64,000 nucleotides of DNA, taken from positions 1-64,000 of the forward strand of contig CAWCEN010000002.1 of assembly GCA_963794605.1 (NCBI GenBank), written 5' to 3'. Below the pieces are notes generated by a model. The model searched no databases. It worked only from the letters and a program-made list of their open reading frames with translations, and was not told the origin of the DNA. Position 1 is the first letter of the stretch, and every line of letters begins with the position of its first letter. This document shows positions 43,493 to 51,824 of the stretch, piece after piece. A program made the translations under genes and the position numbers. Origin of the DNA: VAXT01 sp963794605. GTDB taxonomy: Bacteria; Actinomycetota; Thermoleophilia; Gaiellales; Gaiellaceae.

Positions 43493-44389
43493 ATGACTCG
43501 GACGCTTCCCCTAACCGCTCTCGCCGCCCTGGCTGTGATCGCGTCCGCGTCGGCCGCTCCCGCGCCGGTCGCCAAGGTCAAGGTTGGAATCTCGTCCGGG
43601 CTCGTCCTCTCGGCGGGAGGCTCGATCTGGACCACCGATCTCGTCATCCCGCGGGTCGTGCGCGTCGATCCCTCGACGAACGCGATCGTCCGCCGCATGA
43701 GGGCCGGCCAGAAGCCGTTCGGCCTGGCCTACGGAGCGCGCAGCCTCTGGGTTTCGGATCGCGTGGCGAACCGGCTCACGCGCCTCAACCCGCGCACGGG
43801 CAAGGTGCAGAAGCGGTTCAAGATCGGGCTCAGTCCCTACGGACTGACCTTCGGCGGCGGCAGCGTCTGGGTGACGAGCGAGAGCGACGGAACGGTGCGC
43901 CGGATCAGCCCGAAGCGCAACAAGGTGGTCGCGAAGATCAAGGCGGGAGCGCAGCCGAACGGCGTCGCCTACGCCTTCGGCGCGATCTGGGTCGCCGACC
44001 TCGCCGGCGGGCGGGTGCTGAAGGTCGACGTCCGCCGAAACCGGGTCGTCGCGCGCTTCGCCGTGCCGAAGGCCGATTGGATCACGCCCTCCACCGACGC
44101 GCTCTGGGTCTCGACGGAGGCGAACGAGGTCGTCCGGCTCGATCCCAACACGGGCGCTTTGCTCGCGCGGATCCCGGTCGGCCGGAACCCGCTCGCCTCG
44201 GCCTGGATCGCCGGCGAGCTGTGGGTGCCGAACATCGACGACGGGACGATCTCCGTCATCGATCCGGCAACGAACGCCGTGCGGACGACGCTCGAGGTGG
44301 GCAAAGCGCCGCTCGCTATCGCCGAGAGCGGCGGAGACGCGTGGGTCTCGAGCTCATTCGACGGCGAGCTCTGGCGAATCCGCCCCTAG
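43493..44389 (+). CDS. Exported YVTN-type beta-propeller protein
   Basis: 298 residues. Signal peptide (residues 1-21, ASAAPA). The rest is about six to seven blades with the repeat G-x-G-x-L-W-V-[ST]-[DN]-x-x-x-x-x-V-x-R-[IL]-[DN]-P (e.g. GARSLWVSDRVANRLTRLNP, AGELWVPNIDDGTISVIDP). Such propellers bind ligands or other proteins outside the membrane. No Shine-Dalgarno; ATG sits directly behind the MarR operator, suggesting a leaderless transcript. Convergent to the SRPBCC gene. Confidence 0.82.
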   Translation: MTRTLPLTALAALAVIASASAAPAPVAKVKVGISSGLVLSAGGSIWTTDLVIPRVVRVDPSTNAIVRRMRAGQKPFGLAYGARSLWVSDRVANRLTRLNPRTGKVQKRFKIGLSPYGLTFGGGSVWVTSESDGTVRRISPKRNKVVAKIKAGAQPNGVAYAFGAIWVADLAGGRVLKVDVRRNRVVARFAVPKADWITPSTDALWVSTEANEVVRLDPNTGALLARIPVGRNPLASAWIAGELWVPNIDDGTISVIDPATNAVRTTLEVGKAPLAIAESGGDAWVSSSFDGELWRIRP

Positions 44390-44401
44390 GAGGCCGCTGC
44401 G

Positions 44402-44869
44402 CTAGCTCCGGCGTTCGCCTGAGTGCACCTCGCCGCGCCAGGCCCCGGTCTCGGCGCCCCTCGTCTCGACAAGCTGCTTGAAGCGCTTCAGATCGGCAGC
44501 GACCTGCCGTGAGTCGAGTCCGACCTTGGCGCCCAGCTGCTCCATCACGCCCTCCGGCTCGTACGACATCTCGACCGTGATCAGGGTCGAGTCAGCGCCG
44601 AGCGGCTCGAAGGTGACCATCCCGTTCGGCCCGTTGCCGGACGTCGCCCGCCAGACGATCTTCTGATCGAGAACCTGCTCGACGATCTCGGCCGCCCACT
44701 CGCGGCGCGCGCCGCCGACGTTGGCGGTCCAGCGCAGGCGCGTGTCGTCGATCTGCGTGACCGACTCGACCCCCTCCATGAACTTCGCGAACTGTTCGAA
44801 CTGCGTCCACTGGTTGTAGGCCGTGCCCACCGGGACGTTGACGTCGACCGATTCCTTGATCGTTTCCAT
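44402..44869 (-). CDS. SRPBCC / polyketide-cyclase-type protein
   Basis: 155 residues from ATG at 44869, behind AAGGGGGTCAC. It has the START/SRPBCC pattern: VDVNVPVGTAYNQWTQFEQF, a long helix near the end (SRQVAADLKRFKQLVE) and the strands between. Members of the cyclase/dehydrase branch (SRPBCC_ChaC-like; 'YNQWTQFEQFPKFM') are stress-related cytosolic proteins; ligand unknown. It lies 59 bp after the FMN oxidase gene on the same strand. Confidence 0.85.
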   Translation of the reverse strand: METIKESVDVNVPVGTAYNQWTQFEQFAKFMEGVESVTQIDDTRLRWTANVGGARREWAAEIVEQVLDQKIVWRATSGNGPNGMVTFEPLGADSTLITVEMSYEPEGVMEQLGAKVGLDSRQVAADLKRFKQLVETRGAETGAWRGEVHSGERRS

Positions 44870-44927
44870 GTGACCCCCTTGGTTTTGTTCATTGCTGACT
44901 GCCCGTTTCGATCGGCGCGAAACGCGC

Positions 44928-46001
44928 TCAGGCCGATGGGCGGCCGACGTGCTCGCGCGTGACCTCGGCCGGCGACGTGCACCCGCAGAGCGCAAGGGCG
45001 AGCTCGAGCTCGTCGCGCAGCAGCTCGAGGAGGCGTTGTGCCCCGTCGGCGCCGCCGGCTCCGAGCCCCCAGAGCGGAGGCCGCCCGGCGAGCACCGCCT
45101 GCGCTCCGAGCGCGAGCGCCTTGACGACGTCGGTTCCGCGGCGAATTCCACCGTCCATGAGAACAACGAGGCGATCGCCTGCTGCCTCGACCACCTCCGG
45201 CAACGCGTCCAGCGCCGCGGCGACTCCGTCCAGCTGCCGGCCGCCGTGATTCGAGACGACGACTCCGTCGGCGCCTGCCCCGGCGGCCAACCGCGCATCC
45301 TCGGCCGTGAGCACCCCTTTGACGAGGAATGGAAGCGACGAGACGGAGCGCAGCCACGCCAGGTCGTCCCACGTCAGCGTGTCGTCGACGGCCCAGCTGA
45401 TGTCCTCAGGCGACACCGCACGGCTCGCCTCGGCGAGCGCGACGAAGGCGGGAACCGGCAACTCTTCCGGGACCTCGAACGCGGTGCGCAGGTCCCGCTC
45501 GCGCCGGCCGAGACGCGGCAGGTCGACGGTCAGGAGCACCGCGGTGAAGCCGGCCGCCTCAGCCCGCTCGAGGACGTCCCGCACGAAGCCGCGGTCGTTC
45601 GACCAGTAGAGCTGGAACCAGCGCGGCGCATCGGGCGCCGACTCTGCCACCTCCTCGATCGTCGCCGTCGCGAAGGTCGAGAGGCACATGACGGTGCCCG
45701 CGGCCGCGGCCGCCCGCGCCATTGCGATCTCGCCGTCCGGGTGCACGGTTCGCTGGAAGGCCGTCGGCGCCACGAACAGCGGCATCGAGCTCTCGGTGCC
45801 GAGCACCGTGGTGGAGGTCGACACCCGCGAGACGTCGACGAGCATCCGCGGCCGGAGGATCCAGCGCTCGAACGCGGCCCGGTTCTCCCGCAACGTCCAC
45901 TCGTCGTCAGCGCCGCCGGCGACGTAGCCGAACGCGCCGGGGTCGAGCCGCTCCTCGGCCGCGCGCTCGTAATCCCAGACGTTGACTAGGTCGTTGCTCA
46001 G
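44928..46001 (-). CDS. FMN-dependent alpha-hydroxy-acid oxidase/dehydrogenase, non-canonical start
   Basis: 357 residues if begun at CTG 46001. The fold and FMN/active-site residues are those of glycolate oxidase/lactate dehydrogenases: RPRMLVDVS, MPLFVAPTAFQR, WFQLYW, LTVDLPRLGRRERD, FLVKGVLTAEDARLA and the catalytic His in VVSNHGGRQLDG. The family N-terminus is encoded upstream of the first ATG/GTG/TTG (LVNVWDYERAAEERLDPGAF), so the true start must be a rare codon; CTG at 46001 is the best. The whole frame continues in phase from the formate dehydrogenase gene after its TGA (46020-46022). Third gene of the xdhC-fdh operon. Substrate likely glycolate, lactate or mandelate. Confidence 0.85.
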   Translation of the reverse strand: MSNDLVNVWDYERAAEERLDPGAFGYVAGGADDEWTLRENRAAFERWILRPRMLVDVSRVSTSTTVLGTESSMPLFVAPTAFQRTVHPDGEIAMARAAAAAGTVMCLSTFATATIEEVAESAPDAPRWFQLYWSNDRGFVRDVLERAEAAGFTAVLLTVDLPRLGRRERDLRTAFEVPEELPVPAFVALAEASRAVSPEDISWAVDDTLTWDDLAWLRSVSSLPFLVKGVLTAEDARLAAGAGADGVVVSNHGGRQLDGVAAALDALPEVVEAAGDRLVVLMDGGIRRGTDVVKALALGAQAVLAGRPPLWGLGAGGADGAQRLLELLRDELELALALCGCTSPAEVTREHVGRPSA

Positions 46002-46019
46002 CGGACCGGCCCCCCGCGG

Positions 46020-47222
46020 TCAGCCGGACTTGAAGCGGGCGGCCTCGTCCGAGCCGCCGGTTGCGTCGCCCTCGCTGTACGAGTGCGCCCCCGCTCCGGC
46101 GAGGTGGCCACGATCGACGATGAGGTACTCCTCGCGGATCGGGCGGCCATCGAACCAGCATTCGAGGATCTCGCGCGTCCCCGCGGCGTAGCGGGCCTGA
46201 GCCGAGAGGCTCGACCCCGACGTGTGCGGCGTCATCCCGTGGTGCGGCATGGTCCGCCACGGGTGATCCCGCGGCGCCGGCTGCGGGAACCAGACGTCGC
46301 CGGCGTACCCGGCGAGCTGGCCGCTCTCGCAGGCCGCCGCGACCGCATCGCGATCGCAGATCTTTCCGCGAGCCGTGTTCACGAGATAGGCGCCGCGCTT
46401 CATGCGGGCGATCATCTCGGCATCGAAGAGGTGCTCGGTCTCGGGATGGAGCGGCGCGTTGATCGTCACGACGTCGCACACCGCGACGAGCTCCTCGGGA
46501 GTCTCGTGGTACGTCACGCCGAGCTCCTGCTCGACATCGGCGGGAAGCCGGTGGCGGTCCGTGTAGTGGAGGCCGACCTCGAACGGCTTCAGGCGGCGCA
46601 GCACGGCCGAGCCGATGCGACCCGCGCCGACGGTCCCGACCTGCATTCCTTCGAGGTCATACGAGCGCGAGACGGCGTCCGCGATGTTCCAGCCGCCGTC
46701 GAGGACGATCCGGTTCGAGGGCAGATAGTTGCGGACGAGCGCCAGGATCATCATCACGACGTGCTCGGAGACGCTGATCGAGTTCGAATACGTCACCTCG
46801 GCGACGGTGATCCCGTTGTCGATCGCTGCCTGCAGGTCGACGTGGTCGGAGCCGATCCCGGCCGTGATGGCCAGCTTCAGGTTCGGCGCCTTCGCGATCC
46901 GCTCGGCGGTCAGGTACGCGGGCCAGAACGGCTGCGAGATGACGGTCTCGGCGTCCGGAAGCTCGCGCTCGAATGTCGAGTCGGGCCCGTCCTTGTCGGA
47001 CGTGACGACCAGCTCGTGGCCGCGCCCTTCGACGAGGCCGCGGAGCCCGAGCTCGCCGGAAACGCTCCCGAGCAGCTCACCGGGCGTGAAGTCGATCGCC
47101 TCGGGCGTCGGGGTCGTTTGGCCACCGTGGTAGCCCGCGATCCGGGGAATGCCGTCTCGCGCGTACCTGGGCGGGTAGCCGTCGACGGGATCGTCGTAGA
47201 GGACGCACAGGACCTTCGCCAC
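46020..47222 (-). CDS. fdh: NAD-dependent formate dehydrogenase (metal-free D-2-hydroxyacid type)
   Basis: 400 residues from GTG at 47222. The sequence is close to the Pseudomonas/plant enzyme throughout: AKVLCVLYDDPVDGYPPRYA, SQPFWPAYLTAERIAKAPNL, TAGIGSDHVDLQAAID, VGAGRIGSAVLRRL (NAD loop), NTARGKICDRDAVAAA, GDVWFPQPAPRDHPWR and PHHGMTPHTSG (catalytic His). It oxidises formate to CO2 and makes NADH; no molybdenum, tungsten or selenocysteine needed. Starts four bases after the xdhC stop. The same frame runs into the FMN oxidase after TGA. Confidence 0.95.
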   Translation of the reverse strand: MAKVLCVLYDDPVDGYPPRYARDGIPRIAGYHGGQTTPTPEAIDFTPGELLGSVSGELGLRGLVEGRGHELVVTSDKDGPDSTFERELPDAETVISQPFWPAYLTAERIAKAPNLKLAITAGIGSDHVDLQAAIDNGITVAEVTYSNSISVSEHVVMMILALVRNYLPSNRIVLDGGWNIADAVSRSYDLEGMQVGTVGAGRIGSAVLRRLKPFEVGLHYTDRHRLPADVEQELGVTYHETPEELVAVCDVVTINAPLHPETEHLFDAEMIARMKRGAYLVNTARGKICDRDAVAAACESGQLAGYAGDVWFPQPAPRDHPWRTMPHHGMTPHTSGSSLSAQARYAAGTREILECWFDGRPIREEYLIVDRGHLAGAGAHSYSEGDATGGSDEAARFKSG

Positions 47223-47226
47223 GCGC

Positions 47227-48093
47227 CTATCTTGGCTGGAGCTCGGCGTGGATGCGACCAGAGGCGTTTCTGAGCCGTCCTCCCGAGCGGCCCGCACGCA
47301 CCGCAAGGATCTCGGCGAGGATCGAGACCGCGGTCTCGGCGGGCGTCTCCGCGCCGAGGTCGAGACCGGTCGGACCGGAGAGACGATCGACGTCGTCCTG
47401 CATCAGACCCTCGGCGAGCAGCCGTTCCCGCCGGCGCTCCTGCGTGCGCCGCGAGCCGAGCGCGCCGACGTAGAAGGCATCGCTCCGCAGCGCGCCGAGG
47501 AGTGCCGGCACGTCGAAGCGCTCCTCGTGCGTGAGCACGACCACTGCGCTTCGGTCGTTCAGGCCGATCTTGTGCAGAGCGTTCTCGGGCCATTCGACGA
47601 GCAACTCGTCCGCGCTGCCGATCCGCTCACGGGTCGCGAACGTCGCGCGCGGGTCGGCGACCACGGTCTCCCAGCCGAGGTCCCGAGCACCGCGGCAGAG
47701 AGCCTCGGCGATGTCGACGGCGCCGAAGACGACAAGCCGGTGGGGCGCCGACTCCTCGACGAGCCGCTCGAGCTCGCTCAGCGCCACGCGCTCGATGCCG
47801 ACGTCGATCTCGCCACCGCACGGCAGACCGACCGATCCGGCCTGCTCGTCGCTGATTCCGTACGTGAGCACCCGCGGCTCACCGCTCGCGAGCACCTCGC
47901 GCGCCGTGACCGCGACTTCGCTCTCGACACAACCGCCGGAGACTGACCCGGCCAGCTCGCTCCGCTCCGAGACCGCGAGCTTCGAACCGACCGGCCGGGG
48001 AGCGGAGCGCCGCGTTGCGAGGACCGTGGCGAGTGCGACGTGCGGGTCGCCACGGTCCCGCCAGCGCTCGAGCTCACGCGCGATCTCCCTCAT
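47227..48093 (-). CDS. XdhC/CoxI-family protein (molybdenum-cofactor maturation)
   Basis: 288 residues. N-terminal XdhC_CoxI domain with TVLATRRSAPRPVGSKLAVS and the family motif SGSVSGGCVESEV; C-terminal Rossmann domain VVFGAVDIAEALCRGARDLG with GALGSRRTQERRRERLL. XdhC proteins help sulfurate or insert molybdopterin cofactor into xanthine dehydrogenase/CO dehydrogenase-type enzymes. The product is the first gene of an operon with a formate dehydrogenase that does not need molybdenum; a matching molybdoenzyme is not in the window. Confidence 0.88.
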   Translation of the reverse strand: MREIARELERWRDRGDPHVALATVLATRRSAPRPVGSKLAVSERSELAGSVSGGCVESEVAVTAREVLASGEPRVLTYGISDEQAGSVGLPCGGEIDVGIERVALSELERLVEESAPHRLVVFGAVDIAEALCRGARDLGWETVVADPRATFATRERIGSADELLVEWPENALHKIGLNDRSAVVVLTHEERFDVPALLGALRSDAFYVGALGSRRTQERRRERLLAEGLMQDDVDRLSGPTGLDLGAETPAETAVSILAEILAVRAGRSGGRLRNASGRIHAELQPR

Positions 48094-48118
48094 CGCCGTC
48101 GAGCCTACCTAGCGTGCG

Positions 48119-49162
48119 TCAGGCAGCCCGCTCCAGCTCGTTCTCGCTCTCCGCGAGGTCGCCGAGCTGCTCGGCGAGCTGCGCCATCGCCTCGCCCTCG
48201 ACCTGGCGAACTCGCTCTCGTGAGATGCCGAGCTCCTTGCCGATCGTCTCCAGCGGCTGCGGATCGCCGTCGAGGCCGAAGCGCAGCTCGAGCACGCGGC
48301 GCTCCCGCTCAGGAAGCTGGCTCAGCGCCCGCCGAACCTCCAAGCGCCGCAGCGAGTCGACCGCCTCATCCTCCGGATCCGTCGCCAGCGGATCGCTGAA
48401 GAGATCGCCGAGCTCGCCCTCGTCTTCGACGCCGACGCGCTGATTCAGCGATACCGGCGCATCGGCCGCATCGAGCGCCTCGTCGACGTGCTTGAGGGTC
48501 AACTCGGCCGCCTCGGCCAGCTCCTCGCGCGTGGGCTCGCGGCCGAGACGCACGCTCAGCTCCCGCGCAATCCGCGCGAGCTTGAGCCGACGCTCGTGGA
48601 CGTGGCTCGGCACGCGGATCGTTGCCGACTGGCTCGAGATCGCGCGCTGGCACGCCTGCCGGATCCACCAGGTTGCGTAGGTCGAGAACTTGAAGCCGCG
48701 GCGCCAGTCGAACTTCTCGACTGCGCGGTTCAGTCCGATGACTCCGTCCTGGACCAGGTCCCCCAGCGGCACTCCGTGCCCCTGGTAGCGCTTGGCGATC
48801 GAGATCACGAGCCGGAGGTTGGAGTTGATCATCCGCTCCTTCGCCGCGGCGTCTCCGCGCTCGATGCGCTTGGCGAGCGCGACCTCCTCGGCGGCGGTCA
48901 GTAGCTGGTAGCGGCCGGCCCTGGTCATGAACAGGGTCAGGGCGTCGGTCGAGCCCGAAAGCTCGTGACTCTCGGCCGGCTCGCGCATCGGAATGGCGAC
49001 GTCGACCTCGCGAGCCTCGAGCTCGGCCCGCAGCGCGGTCAGCTCGCCCTCGTCGAGGTCGTGCTCCGCGGCGAACGCCTCGAGCGCACTTTCCTCGATC
49101 GTCCCGTGCTCCTCGGCGTCGCTGAGGAACGTCTGAATCGGCTCCTCCAGAATCACCGTCAT
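48119..49162 (-). CDS. Sigma-70 family primary-type sigma factor
   Basis: 347 residues. Region 1.2-2.4: TLFMTRAGRYQLLTAAEEVA, RMINSNLRLVISIAKRYQGH, DLVQDGVIGLNRAVEKFDWR and FSTYATWWIRQACQRAI; region 3; region 4 with SLRRLEVRRALSQLPERERRVLELRFGL and GISRERVRQVE. It contains all conserved regions of group 1/2 factors, but it is shorter than typical housekeeping RpoD, with a short acidic N-terminus, so it is a group 2 or short group 1 factor. Its ATG overlaps the rpmE stop. Confidence 0.9.
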   Translation of the reverse strand: MTVILEEPIQTFLSDAEEHGTIEESALEAFAAEHDLDEGELTALRAELEAREVDVAIPMREPAESHELSGSTDALTLFMTRAGRYQLLTAAEEVALAKRIERGDAAAKERMINSNLRLVISIAKRYQGHGVPLGDLVQDGVIGLNRAVEKFDWRRGFKFSTYATWWIRQACQRAISSQSATIRVPSHVHERRLKLARIARELSVRLGREPTREELAEAAELTLKHVDEALDAADAPVSLNQRVGVEDEGELGDLFSDPLATDPEDEAVDSLRRLEVRRALSQLPERERRVLELRFGLDGDPQPLETIGKELGISRERVRQVEGEAMAQLAEQLGDLAESENELERAA

Positions 49163-49386
49163 CGGGCCCTCGCCCTCTGGCGGCGACGCTCGAAGCGCTC
49201 GACACGGCTACCGCTGGCAGTGGCGCGCTCGAGCCCGGTGTACGCCGGATGGCATTCCGAGCAGGCGTCGACCACCAGCTCGCCCCGAGTCGAGCGGGTC
49301 GTGAATGTGTTGCCGCACGAGGTGCAGCGGACGGTTGTGAGCATCAGCTCAGGATGAATCTGCTTCAAAGAAATCTCCTCCTTCAT
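49159..49386 (-). CDS. rpmE: 50S ribosomal protein L31 (zinc-containing type)
   Basis: 75 residues from ATG at 49386 (MKEEISLKQIHPELM). The CxxC pairs TVRCTSCGNTF and CSECHPAYTG mark the zinc form of bL31. The start is chosen because L31 always begins close to K-x-I-H-P. Followed by a sigma-factor gene with ATGA overlap. The arginine-rich C-terminus (VERFERRRQRARAR) is longer than usual. Confidence 0.93.
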   Translation of the reverse strand: MKEEISLKQIHPELMLTTVRCTSCGNTFTTRSTRGELVVDACSECHPAYTGLERATASGSRVERFERRRQRARAR

Positions 49387-49543
49387 GGAGGGCGTACACG
49401 GACACTGAGAGGTCCCCACCCTCGCAGTAGTAAGAACGCTCGGCGGCACGCGCATATTCCGTCGTCGAGCGCCAAACGAGGGGTTCACTCCGGTGGGGCA
49501 GCACACCTGATTAGCACCGTCTCGATCGGGAACAACGGAAAGG

Positions 49544-49705
49544 ATGACCGATCCAGTCCAAACGTCGAAACGGCTCTATCGCAAGGCTGCGCGGGGCAAG
49601 GACGACGAGAGCATGCCGATCGTCCTCGGCGGCGTGATGCTCGTCGTGACGCTTTCCGTCGCCATCCTGCTGACGATCACGTTCCTCGTCTACTTCCTCG
49701 CCTAG
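49544..49705 (+). CDS. Small single-helix membrane protein, 53 residues
   Basis: ATG at 49544 follows AACGGAAAGG. A basic N-terminal half (MTDPVQTSKRLYRKAARGKD) precedes one strong membrane helix near the C-terminus (VMLVVTLSVAILLTITFLVY). Predicted orientation: N-terminus inside. It lies divergent to rpmE and convergent with the GNAT gene. Not a known family. Confidence 0.6.
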   Translation: MTDPVQTSKRLYRKAARGKDDESMPIVLGGVMLVVTLSVAILLTITFLVYFLA

Positions 49706-49711
49706 CCAGGC

Positions 49712-50221
49712 TCAGCGTTCGAGCTCGAAGACGAGCTCCAGCCCGTCCTCTTCGTCGATCGCCTCGCCCGTCTGCCTGAAGCCGAGCTTGCGGATGATGG
49801 CCAGCGAGGGCTCGTTGTCCGGCGTGGCCGAGGCGACGTAGTGGCGAACGCCGCGCTCTTCTGCACGCCGCAGAAGCTCGGTCGCGGCCGCCGTCGCGTA
49901 GCCGTGGCCGCGCCACGGCTCCTCGATCGTATAGCCGATCTCGACCGCGTCGGGGCTCTGATTCGCGTTCACACCCGGTGGCCCGTGATAGCCGGCATGC
50001 CCGATCATCTGCCCTTCGAGCACGACCGCATGCGGACACCACTCCAGGAAGCGCTCGTCCTGCTGCATCTGGCGCAGCCGAAGCGCGAAGAAGCGCAGCC
50101 CGCCCTCAGGCGGAAAGGCGTCGGGCAGCTCGACGTCGAGCGCCTTCGACGCGCGCTCGCGGTCGCCCTCGAGGAGCGCCTCGAGGAACTCCGGCGTCAT
50201 CGGTCGCAGCTCGATGCTCAA
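49712..50221 (-). CDS. GNAT-family N-acetyltransferase
   Basis: 169 residues from TTG at 50221. Acetyl-CoA-binding motif A is EEPWRGHGYATAAATELLRR, preceded by VEIGYTI and followed by VASATPDNEPSLAIIRKLGF. RimJ/RimL-like. The start overlaps the MarR gene stop (TTGA), so the two are coupled; an ATG at 50200 is the alternative. Substrate unknown. Confidence 0.85.
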   Translation of the reverse strand: MSIELRPMTPEFLEALLEGDRERASKALDVELPDAFPPEGGLRFFALRLRQMQQDERFLEWCPHAVVLEGQMIGHAGYHGPPGVNANQSPDAVEIGYTIEEPWRGHGYATAAATELLRRAEERGVRHYVASATPDNEPSLAIIRKLGFRQTGEAIDEEDGLELVFELER

Positions 50222-50682
50222 TCGCAGGGATCGTTGCGGTGCGGCAACCGCTCGAGAAGCGCAGCCAGGGTCGCGAGCTCGTCGTGCTCGAAGCGCTCGG
50301 AGAAGAGCGCGCGCACACTCGAGACGTGCGTCGCCTTGGCCTGCGCGAGCTTCTTGCTTCCTTTCGGCGTGAGCACGGCGTAGGTCACACGCGCATCCTC
50401 GGCGCACGGGCGGTTGCTGACGAAACCCGCCTCCTCGAGCCCTTTCAGCAGCCGCGTAATGCCGGACGGCGTCAGGAGCACTCTCTCGGCGAGATCGACC
50501 CGCTTCAGCGCCTGCTCGGGTGCGAACGAAAGCTGCGCGAGAACGTCGAAGTCGTTGATCGTCAGCCCGTGCGTCGCGAGCAGCTCGGCGTTGAACTGCC
50601 GCGTCACGGCCGCGTGCGCGCGCAGGAAGTTGATCCACGCCTCGAGCTCGATGCCTCTCAGATCAGTTACTTGACTACTCAA
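50218..50682 (-). CDS. MarR-family transcriptional regulator
   Basis: 154 residues. Winged helix: FAPEQALKRVDLAERVLLTP and SGITRLLKGLEEAGFVSNRP, wing with DARVTYAVLTPKG. Divergent from the YceI gene with a 75-bp AT-rich gap that contains a perfect inverted repeat, the likely operator. Overlaps the GNAT gene behind it. Confidence 0.9.
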   Translation of the reverse strand: MSSQVTDLRGIELEAWINFLRAHAAVTRQFNAELLATHGLTINDFDVLAQLSFAPEQALKRVDLAERVLLTPSGITRLLKGLEEAGFVSNRPCAEDARVTYAVLTPKGSKKLAQAKATHVSSVRALFSERFEHDELATLAALLERLPHRNDPCD

Positions 50683-50706
50683 TCATTCTCCGCTACTCTA
50701 TTGATC

Positions 50707-50721
50707 GCTCAACTATTGAGC
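50707..50721. promoter_or_regulatory. Putative MarR operator GCTCAA-CTA-TTGAGC
   Basis: Perfect 6-bp arms with a three-base centre between the MarR and YceI genes. A related half-site (ACTCAATC) lies at about 50678-50686. Position between divergent regulator and target is typical for MarR control. Confidence 0.65.
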
Positions 50722-50757
50722 ACACAAATACTAGCACTACGTAGGGAAGGAGACCAA

Positions 50758-51264
50758 GTGTCCGCAATCCAGACAGAGACCTCGACCCTCATCCCAACAG
50801 GGACGTGGACGGTCGACCCCGTGCACTCGAGCATCCGCTTCGACGTCGTCGACACGGACTCGATGATGAAGTCGATCAGCGGCCGGTTCACCGATTTCGA
50901 GGGTACCGTCGAGGGCGGCGAGGAGCAGTCCGCGCGGGGTATCGTCCGCACGCCGAGCGTCCTCACGGACAACCAGATGCGCGACGAGCACCTCCGCTCG
51001 AACGACCTGCTCGGCACCGAGCGGTATCCGGAGATCACGTTCGAGTCGAGCCGGATCGAGCACGTCGACAGCGATCGCCACAAGATCTTCGGCGACCTGA
51101 CAGTCAAGGAGGTCGCGATCCCGGTCGAGCTGGACGCGAAGTTCCAGGCGACGGGCAAGGACGCCGACGGCGTCGAGAAGACGCTGTTCCGCGTCGAGGG
51201 CGAGATCGAGTGGGGCCCGACGCGCGTCGAGATCACGGCCGACATCACGGCGGTCCGTTCTTGA
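50758..51264 (+). CDS. YceI-family lipocalin-like protein
   Basis: 168 residues from GTG, behind GTAGGGAAGGAGACCAA. Core pattern GTWTVDPVHSSIRFDVVD, then IVRTPSVLTDNQMRDEHLRS and FGDLTVKEVAIPVELDAKF, as in YceI proteins that bind isoprenoids in a beta-barrel. There is no signal peptide, as usual for the actinobacterial cytoplasmic branch. Divergent to a MarR gene and coupled (TTGA) to the flavin reductase that follows. Confidence 0.9.
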   Translation: MSAIQTETSTLIPTGTWTVDPVHSSIRFDVVDTDSMMKSISGRFTDFEGTVEGGEEQSARGIVRTPSVLTDNQMRDEHLRSNDLLGTERYPEITFESSRIEHVDSDRHKIFGDLTVKEVAIPVELDAKFQATGKDADGVEKTLFRVEGEIEWGPTRVEITADITAVRS

Positions 51265-51824
51265 CCAAGATCCTCGGCATCTCCGGCAGCCTGCGGGAGC
51301 GCTCGTACAACACTGCGCTCCTGCGGGCTGCGGCCGAGCTCGCGCCGCCCGAGGTGGAGATCGAGCTTTTCGACCTGTCGCAAATTCCGCTGTACAACGA
51401 CGACGTCGAGGCCGCCGGCGACCCCGAGCCCGTGGCCGAGCTGCGGGCGGCCGTCGCCGAGGCCGACGCGCTCCTCTTTGCCACCCCCGAGTACAACCGC
51501 GGGACGTCCGGCGTGCTGAAGAACGCGATCGACTGGCTCTCGCGGCCGGCGCTCGCGTCCGTGCTGCGCTGGAAGCCGGTTGCGATCATGGGCGCCTCGA
51601 GCGGCCGTGGCGGCACGCGGCGCGCGCAGCAGCAGGTTCGCGATGCGCTCCTTTTCCCGGGCGCAGTCCTCCTCGAGGAGCCGGAGGTCGCTCTCCCGAT
51701 CGCATGGGAGCGTTTCGACCCCGACCTGAACCTGACCGACGAGAACGCGGGCGCCGCCCTGACCGAGTTGCTGGTGGGACTCGTCTCGCTCGCGCACCAG
51801 TCGCCTCAGCCCGTTGCGGCCTAG
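51261..51824 (+). CDS. NADPH-dependent FMN reductase (flavodoxin-like fold)
   Basis: 187 residues from TTG overlapping the YceI stop. FMN phosphate loop ISGSLRERSYNTALLRAA and the flavin edge motif FATPEYNRGTSGVLKNAIDW are typical of the SsuE/ArsH/ChrR group. Such enzymes reduce quinones, azo dyes or chromate. Convergent overlap by four bases with the MarR gene behind it. Confidence 0.9.
   Translation: MTKILGISGSLRERSYNTALLRAAAELAPPEVEIELFDLSQIPLYNDDVEAAGDPEPVAELRAAVAEADALLFATPEYNRGTSGVLKNAIDWLSRPALASVLRWKPVAIMGASSGRGGTRRAQQQVRDALLFPGAVLLEEPEVALPIAWERFDPDLNLTDENAGAALTELLVGLVSLAHQSPQPVAA

Noticed and set aside
46020..46022. TGA between fdh and the FMN oxidase as a selenocysteine codon
   Set aside because: FDH ends at its normal family length (KSG), no conserved Cys/Sec is expected there, and the oxidase begins its own domain after a non-conserved linker; coupling or a CTG start explains it better.
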